From Dendrocalamus latiflorus (Eukaryota > Streptophyta > Magnoliopsida > Poales > Poaceae), in the NCBI GenBank assembly GCA_017311315.1, contig CM029636.1, forward strand, positions 23,553,695 to 23,617,694: a stretch of 64,000 nt of DNA, written 5' to 3'. A model generated the notes under the pieces. That model ran no database searches and had not been told where the DNA came from. It was given only the letters and a program-made list of their open reading frames with translations. Every line of letters begins with the position of its first letter. Within the stretch, counting starts at the first letter, position 1. Positions 59,738-64,000 of the stretch are shown piece after piece. A program made the position numbers and the translations under genes.

Positions 59738-61048
59738 CTAGTCCTGAGCTGCACTGGGAGAAGGAGGACCACGGCGACGAGTGCGACGACCATAACGAAC
59801 TGGAGAAGGTGGCTGAACTGCACTCTCCAAGGCTGATACGCGATCACCAAGGGAAGACACAGTGGAGATCAAGACATCCTGGCGCTCCTCCAGCCTGAGT
59901 ATGGCAGAGTAAATCTGGGAAAGCGACACGTCGCCCTCGCCCTGGGGAGGAGGATCAGCAGCTGCCTGATGCTGAGGCTGAGGCTGAGGCTGAGCCTGAG
60001 CACGGGTGCGAACAGGAGCAGGAACAGGAGGCTCTGCACGCGGCTTGTATGGCTTGTGCGGGGTGCAGAGTGCTCCTCGGTATCCAGTCTTCCTAATGAT
60101 CACCGCCATTATGAATGGTGCAAAGTTAATCCTTTTCTGTTTGTCATTCTTATTGGCGTCGATCCCCCTGATGATAAGATCCACCACATCAAACTTTTGG
60201 CCGCGCATAATGTAATCAATTACATTCCACGCGTGGCCACGAATAGCATCATAATTCCCGCTCTTGGGAAGAATGGTGTGGTTGATGATCCTGTTGACAA
60301 GGCTGGGAATAGGAAGTAAGCCATTTGTCGTCCCCAGTGTCCGTTCAGCAGCTTGGTCATAATACTCTGAATATGCAGCAATAGGAGGAGCTCGCTTGCT
60401 GAACACCTTCTCATATGCACTGGTTTCCGTCCCAAGTGCTAGCTCAAACTCGTGCCTGGTGCACTCAATGAACTGGGTCCCTGTCATCCAACTCAGATGC
60501 TCAAAGTTGGGAGAGACGTACAGGGTAGCATAGAACTGTCTGATCATGTTGTCCATATAGTTGCATTTGAATGCAACAAGTTGATGGATATCGGCTCGCT
60601 GGAAGAGCTGATAAGCACCACTGAACTTGTCGATCTGCGACAAGTGATCCCAGTCTACATACTTATGTGCAGCAAATTTTCGGGCTGGACCATACATCTC
60701 CTGGTACACCTTCTCTTGAAACTTTGAATGAAATTGGGGGTTCATTGAGTCTCGAGGGCGTACATACTGACTTCGGCGACGAAGAATGGCATAATCTTCA
60801 TTAGTGATCTTGTCGAGGTCCACTTCGTGGTCTGCAGTTACCTCAGGCATCTCCTCATCTGGGACTGCATATTCCTCGCTCTCATGCGAGGCCTCAGATT
60901 CGCTCTCATGCGAATCCTCTGAGTCACTCTCAGGGTCGGAGGCGGGACCCTTGCCCTTGTGCGCCGCTGACTGAGATGCAGGAGTCGAGGAGGATTGACC
61001 AGCTGTGCCCCCATAGGACTTGTGCGAGACATTCTTCATCCTCGGCAT
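59738..61048 (-). CDS. env-like / plant retrotransposon ORF downstream of Copia pol
   Basis: An uninterrupted frame of 436 codons from MPRMKNVS (ATG 61046-61048). An in-frame ATG at 61205-61207 would add 53 residues, but that stretch runs through palindromic repeats. Residues about 25-90 are Ser/Glu/Asp-rich. A globular middle (about 100-340: YVRPRDSMNPQFHSKFQ, KFAAHKYVDWDHL, HLSWMTGTQF) resembles ORFs called envelope-like or plant transposon proteins in Sirevirus-type elements. The tail has a Gln/Pro/Ala run, a coiled-coil-like LEERQDVLISTVSSLGDRV and a basic end. I see no signal peptide or membrane segment, so a true envelope role is unproven. It stays open while the neighbouring pol is broken. 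Confidence 0.75.
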   Translation of the reverse strand: MPRMKNVSHKSYGGTAGQSSSTPASQSAAHKGKGPASDPESDSEDSHESESEASHESEEYAVPDEEMPEVTADHEVDLDKITNEDYAILRRRSQYVRPRDSMNPQFHSKFQEKVYQEMYGPARKFAAHKYVDWDHLSQIDKFSGAYQLFQRADIHQLVAFKCNYMDNMIRQFYATLYVSPNFEHLSWMTGTQFIECTRHEFELALGTETSAYEKVFSKRAPPIAAYSEYYDQAAERTLGTTNGLLPIPSLVNRIINHTILPKSGNYDAIRGHAWNVIDYIMRGQKFDVVDLIIRGIDANKNDKQKRINFAPFIMAVIIRKTGYRGALCTPHKPYKPRAEPPVPAPVRTRAQAQPQPQPQHQAAADPPPQGEGDVSLSQIYSAILRLEERQDVLISTVSSLGDRVSALESAVQPPSPVRYGRRTRRRGPPSPSAAQD

Positions 61049-61136
61049 CTTCAATGACACAGTAGGATAATCAAGGTAAGAAGTAGAGCAAGCAAAAGAA
61101 GGTTTGAAATTGAAAGCAATGAATTTCTGCCGTTTC

Positions 61137-61262
61137 AGGAAAAGCGGAAGTACCGGCGGCAAAACTGCGGTACTTCCGGGAAATCCGGTAGTTCTGGCAT
61201 TAAACATGCGGTACTACCGGGACCCCGGAAGTTCCGGCCACTTCGACCGGTAGTTCCGGTTT
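61137..61262. promoter_or_regulatory. palindrome cluster upstream of env-like ORF (A)
   Basis: Six or so motifs of the LTR type outside the LTR: CGGAAGTACCGG, GCGGTACTTCCGG, CCGGTAGTTCTGG, GCGGTACTACCGG, CCGGAAGTTCCGG, CCGGTAGTTCCGG. They sit 90 to 215 bp upstream of the likely env-like start. Confidence 0.8.
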
Positions 61263-61419
61263 TCTGGACATTTCTAGGGCATGACAAAAATTGAATCTTT
61301 TGGGGTATTTCTGGGATTGAATCCAGTGCATGTTTGTATAAACATTCTAATACCCCAAATAAACTACTTTGCCCAAGAAAATTTCAGCAAAAATCATCAC
61401 ATTTCAATTTTAACCTAAA

Positions 61420-61690
61420 CTCTACCTAGGGTTCTAAGAACAAGATAAAAAGTGGATTTTGATCCGATTTACCTTGTGAAGTCGAAGGAGGAGAACCCTG
61501 GGGGTGCAAATAATCGCCCAAAAACGAAGAACTCCCCTCGGATTCAAAGATCGGGAGAGGAGAGAGTTTCTTGGGAGAGAGAGGGTGGAGGAGAGGAAGA
61601 AGAGAGGAGTAGGCGGCTGTGGTTTGGGAGGAGTGAAGATGAGAGAGAGAGATAAAGGAAAAAGAGTAACGGTTGGAGGAGTTGGCGGTT
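61420..61690 (-). promoter_or_regulatory. CT-rich promoter/leader-like block upstream of env-like ORF
   Basis: On the minus strand 61550-61680 is a CT-rich tract (CTCTCTCTCATCTTCACTCC, CTTCCTCTCCTCC). It is followed by GCACCCCCAGGGTTCTCCTC, ACTTCACAAGGTAAATCGG with a possible splice donor, and AGAACCCTAG. The sequence just before the env-like ATG (TGTGTCATTGAAG) could serve as an acceptor. This looks like a plant promoter with a spliced leader; it is inference only. Confidence 0.4.
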
Positions 61691-61714
61691 TTGAAAACCG
61701 CATTGAATCCCGCA

Positions 61715-61862
61715 GAAAGCGGTAGTACCGCGCGTAACACGTCGGTAGTACCGTAGTCACAGATATTCCGGAAGTTCCGCGAATTACACTGCGGTAGTTC
61801 CGGTTTTTCTGACAGGAGCGGAAGTACCGCACAATGAATTGCGGTAGTTCCGGATTTTCTGG
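61715..61862. promoter_or_regulatory. palindrome cluster upstream of env-like ORF (B)
   Basis: Six motifs: GCGGTAGTACCGC, TCGGTAGTACCG, CCGGAAGTTCCGC, GCGGTAGTTCCGG, GCGGAAGTACCGC, GCGGTAGTTCCGG. They lie between pol and the CT-rich block. Confidence 0.8.
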
Positions 61863-62083
61863 AACTTTTCAGAATTTTAGATTTAGAACTTGAAATTTTG
61901 CAAATGATCCCTAGTTTTGCATGCAACTAAAGTCATTCAGGATCATTATGCATCAATCGAGCTAATGCTATATTTTGAAACTAATTTTTATGAAATTAAA
62001 CGAATTTTTGACCAAAATAGGGGAAAAACCAACAAAAGTCCAAATGAGCACAACAAATGAGCAGAAATAGATGAAGTGAGATT

Positions 62084-63657
62084 TCAAGCTACATTTGAGT
62101 AGTCTATGACATTTAATTCATTCCTCAATTTGCAAAAGCGGCTTTCATCTAATGGTTTGGTGAAAATATCCGCTAGTTGATTTTCGGTTCGGATGTGGCT
62201 AATCTCAATATCTCCCTTGCTCACATGATCTCTCAAGAAATGGTGGCGTATATCTATATGCTTGGTTCTTGAGTGTTGAACGGGATTATTGGATATTTTG
62301 ATAGCACTATCATTATCACACAAAAGAGGCACTTTATCAAAATTGATCCCATAATCCAACAATGTTTGCCTCATCCAAAGCAATTGAGCACAACAACTTC
62401 CCGCTGAAATATATTCGGCTTCGGCAGTTGAAAGTGCTACGGAATTTTGTTTCTTGGATGACCAACACACTAGAGATCTTCCTAGAAATTGGCAACTACC
62501 CGAGGTGCTTTTTCTATCCACTTTGCATCCCGCATAATCAGAATCCGAATATCCAATTAATTCAAATTTTGCACCTTTGGGATACCAAAGCTCTATGCTT
62601 GAGGAATGCTTTAAATATCTTAGAATCCTCTTTACGGCCACTAAATGACACTCTTTTGGAGAAGCTTGAAAACGTGCACACATGCATACACTAAACATAA
62701 TGTCAGGCCTAGATGCGGTAAGATAAAGCAAACTACCAATCATGGATCTATAAAGCTTTAAATCTACCGACTTACCTTCTTCGTTGAGGTCTAGATGCCC
62801 GTTCGTTGCCATGGGTGTTTTGATGGGTTTGGCTTCTTCCATTCCGAATCTTTTGAGTAGATCCTTCACATACTTTGTTTGGCTTATAAACGTCCCATCT
62901 TTAAGTTGTTTGATTTGAGGTCCAAGGAAGTAGCTTAGCTCACCAATCATTGACATCTCGAATTCCCTAGACATCATCTCACCAAATTCTTTGCAAAAGT
63001 CTTGATTAGTAGAACCAAATACAATATCATCAACATATATTTGACATACAAAGAAATCATCTCCAATAATTTTTGTGAATAGAGTTGTATCTACTTTACC
63101 AATTTTAAAGCCTTTTGACACTAGAAAGTTACGAAGGCGTTCATACCAAGCTCTAGGAGCTTGCTTTAAACCATATAGTGCCTTTGACAATCTATACACA
63201 TGATTAGAGTATTTAGCATCTTCAAATCCCTGGGGTTGTTCCACATATACTAATTCGGAAATTGTACCATTAAGAAATGCACTTTTGACATCCATTTAAA
63301 ATAATTTAATGTCAAAGCATGATGCAAAAGCAAGCAAGATTCTAATTGATTCAAGTCTAGCAACGGGCGCAAAAGTCTCATCATAATCTAAGCCCTCGAC
63401 TTGAGTATAACCTTGAGCTACTAACCTTGCTTTATTTCTTACCACAATTCCGTTCTCATCTTGTTTGTTCCGGAAGACCCATTTTGTGCCAATGACATTG
63501 TGCTCCTTGGGTCTCTCCACCAAAGTCCAAACATCGTTTTGGGCAAAGTTATTCATCTCTTCATGCATAGCATTTATCCAATCCGGGTCATCTAATGCTT
63601 CTTCTACACGCTTAGGTTCAAGTGAAGATACAAAAGAATAGTGTTCACAAAATGAAG
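62084..63657 (-). pseudogene. Copia pol: reverse transcriptase and RNase H (Sirevirus-like), interrupted
   Basis: The minus strand encodes the end of a Copia polyprotein. It begins WTLVERPKEHNVIGTKWVFR and VARLVAQGYTQ-type sequence. The reverse-transcriptase core contains MDVKSAFLNG, YGLKQAPRAWY and the catalytic YVDDIVFGS. RNase H reads DSDYAGCKVDRKSTSG, ALSTAEAEYI and QHSRTKHIDIRHHFLRDHV, ending after ADIFTKPLD with a normal stop at 62084-62086. A single in-frame TAA (63296-63298) stands just before MDVKSAF, where relatives have Gln, and splits the domain. The catalytic residues are otherwise kept. The element is not autonomous as it stands. Confidence 0.92.
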
Positions 63658-63993
63658 CTACTCTAGAGCGAGTTTAACACCCTTACTTACGTCACCCAAT
63701 ATTTGGTCAATTGGGTGATCCTTGGCTATTGCATTGTGAATCTTGAACATATTTTGCGGTTGATCCTTTTCTTCATCTTCAATAACTTGAACATCGTTTA
63801 TTGTGGAAGAAGAGGGTGGTTCCACTTGTCTAGATGAGCTTGGCGATGTTGGATCCTCTTTTGGCTTGATGTCTCCGATTTGCATGTTCTCCATTGCCTT
63901 GCGAAGACTTTCATCTCCTACATCATCCAAGTTCTCATGCTCTTCTTGAGAGCCGTTAGTTTCATCAAATTGTACATCACATGATTCTTCCAC
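63658..63993 (-). pseudogene. Copia pol linker between integrase and RT, frameshifted
   Basis: An acidic, Ser/Pro-rich segment (DVGDESLRKAMENMQIGDIK, PTSPSSSRQVEPP) typical of the spacer between integrase and reverse transcriptase. It ends at a premature stop after KLALE (63658-63660). The expected continuation (RSRVASFCEH) is in another frame, so about one base is missing near 63671-63676. The frame continues beyond the window edge. Confidence 0.85.
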
Positions 63994-64000
63994 TAAACCC

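Overview
The window is a stretch of a grass (Poaceae) nuclear genome. The signs are split plant genes with GC-rich first exons, an intronless S-domain receptor kinase of the grass type, Tourist, Stowaway and hAT miniature elements, Sirevirus-type Copia sequence and long Gypsy-type LTR remnants. I cannot name the species. A panicoid is my guess, not a finding.

Three host genes are well supported, all on the minus strand. (1) An intronless G-type lectin S-receptor-like kinase, 609-2963, has an intact extracellular and kinase region but a 2-nt frameshift that cuts off its usual C-terminal tail. (2) An ACT-domain Raf-like kinase of the STY8/17/46 type, 18451-24777, has 15 coding exons and about 540 residues. 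(3) A group I bZIP factor (VIP1/RSG/bZIP18-like), 46711-52352, has 4 exons and 326 residues, with a 4.2-kb second intron filled with repeats. A 5'-truncated receptor-kinase fragment (10084-10545) is a pseudogene.

Most of the rest is mobile DNA. A degenerate CACTA-type DUF8039/Ulp1-like ORF lies at 4.4-6.4 kb. TIR elements with visible target-site duplications lie at 3123-3388 (Stowaway, just upstream of the receptor kinase), 7435-8341 (GC minisatellite cargo), 12997-13361 and 13365-13728 (tandem Tourist pair sharing TTA), 27438-27759 (Tourist, TAA) and 49439-50088 (hAT-like, 8-bp duplication, inside the bZIP intron). Two near-equal elements alternate with long (TA)n tracts at 28632-29593, and a third, diverged copy lies at 31.9-32.25 kb. 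Gypsy-type LTR remnants occupy much of 11-17.7 kb and 32.4-41.3 kb. A short-LTR Copia element, 41383-44147, is complete end to end but internally deleted and decayed (TSD GTTTC).

The right end is the richest part. A Sirevirus-like Copia element runs in on the minus strand from beyond 64000: decayed integrase-RT-RNase H (62084-63993), an open env-like ORF (59738-61048), repeated polypurine tracts and a 3' LTR (57608-59233). The LTR carries about 15 short palindromic CGGTANTNCCG motifs. The same motifs cluster twice upstream of the env-like ORF, around a CT-rich promoter-like block. An older related solo LTR with a perfect ATGGT duplication (53532-55247) lies nearby. It carries decayed copies of the palindromes and an expanded GACCACGTTGG-type minisatellite.

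No rRNA, tRNA, CRISPR or prokaryote-type features were seen.
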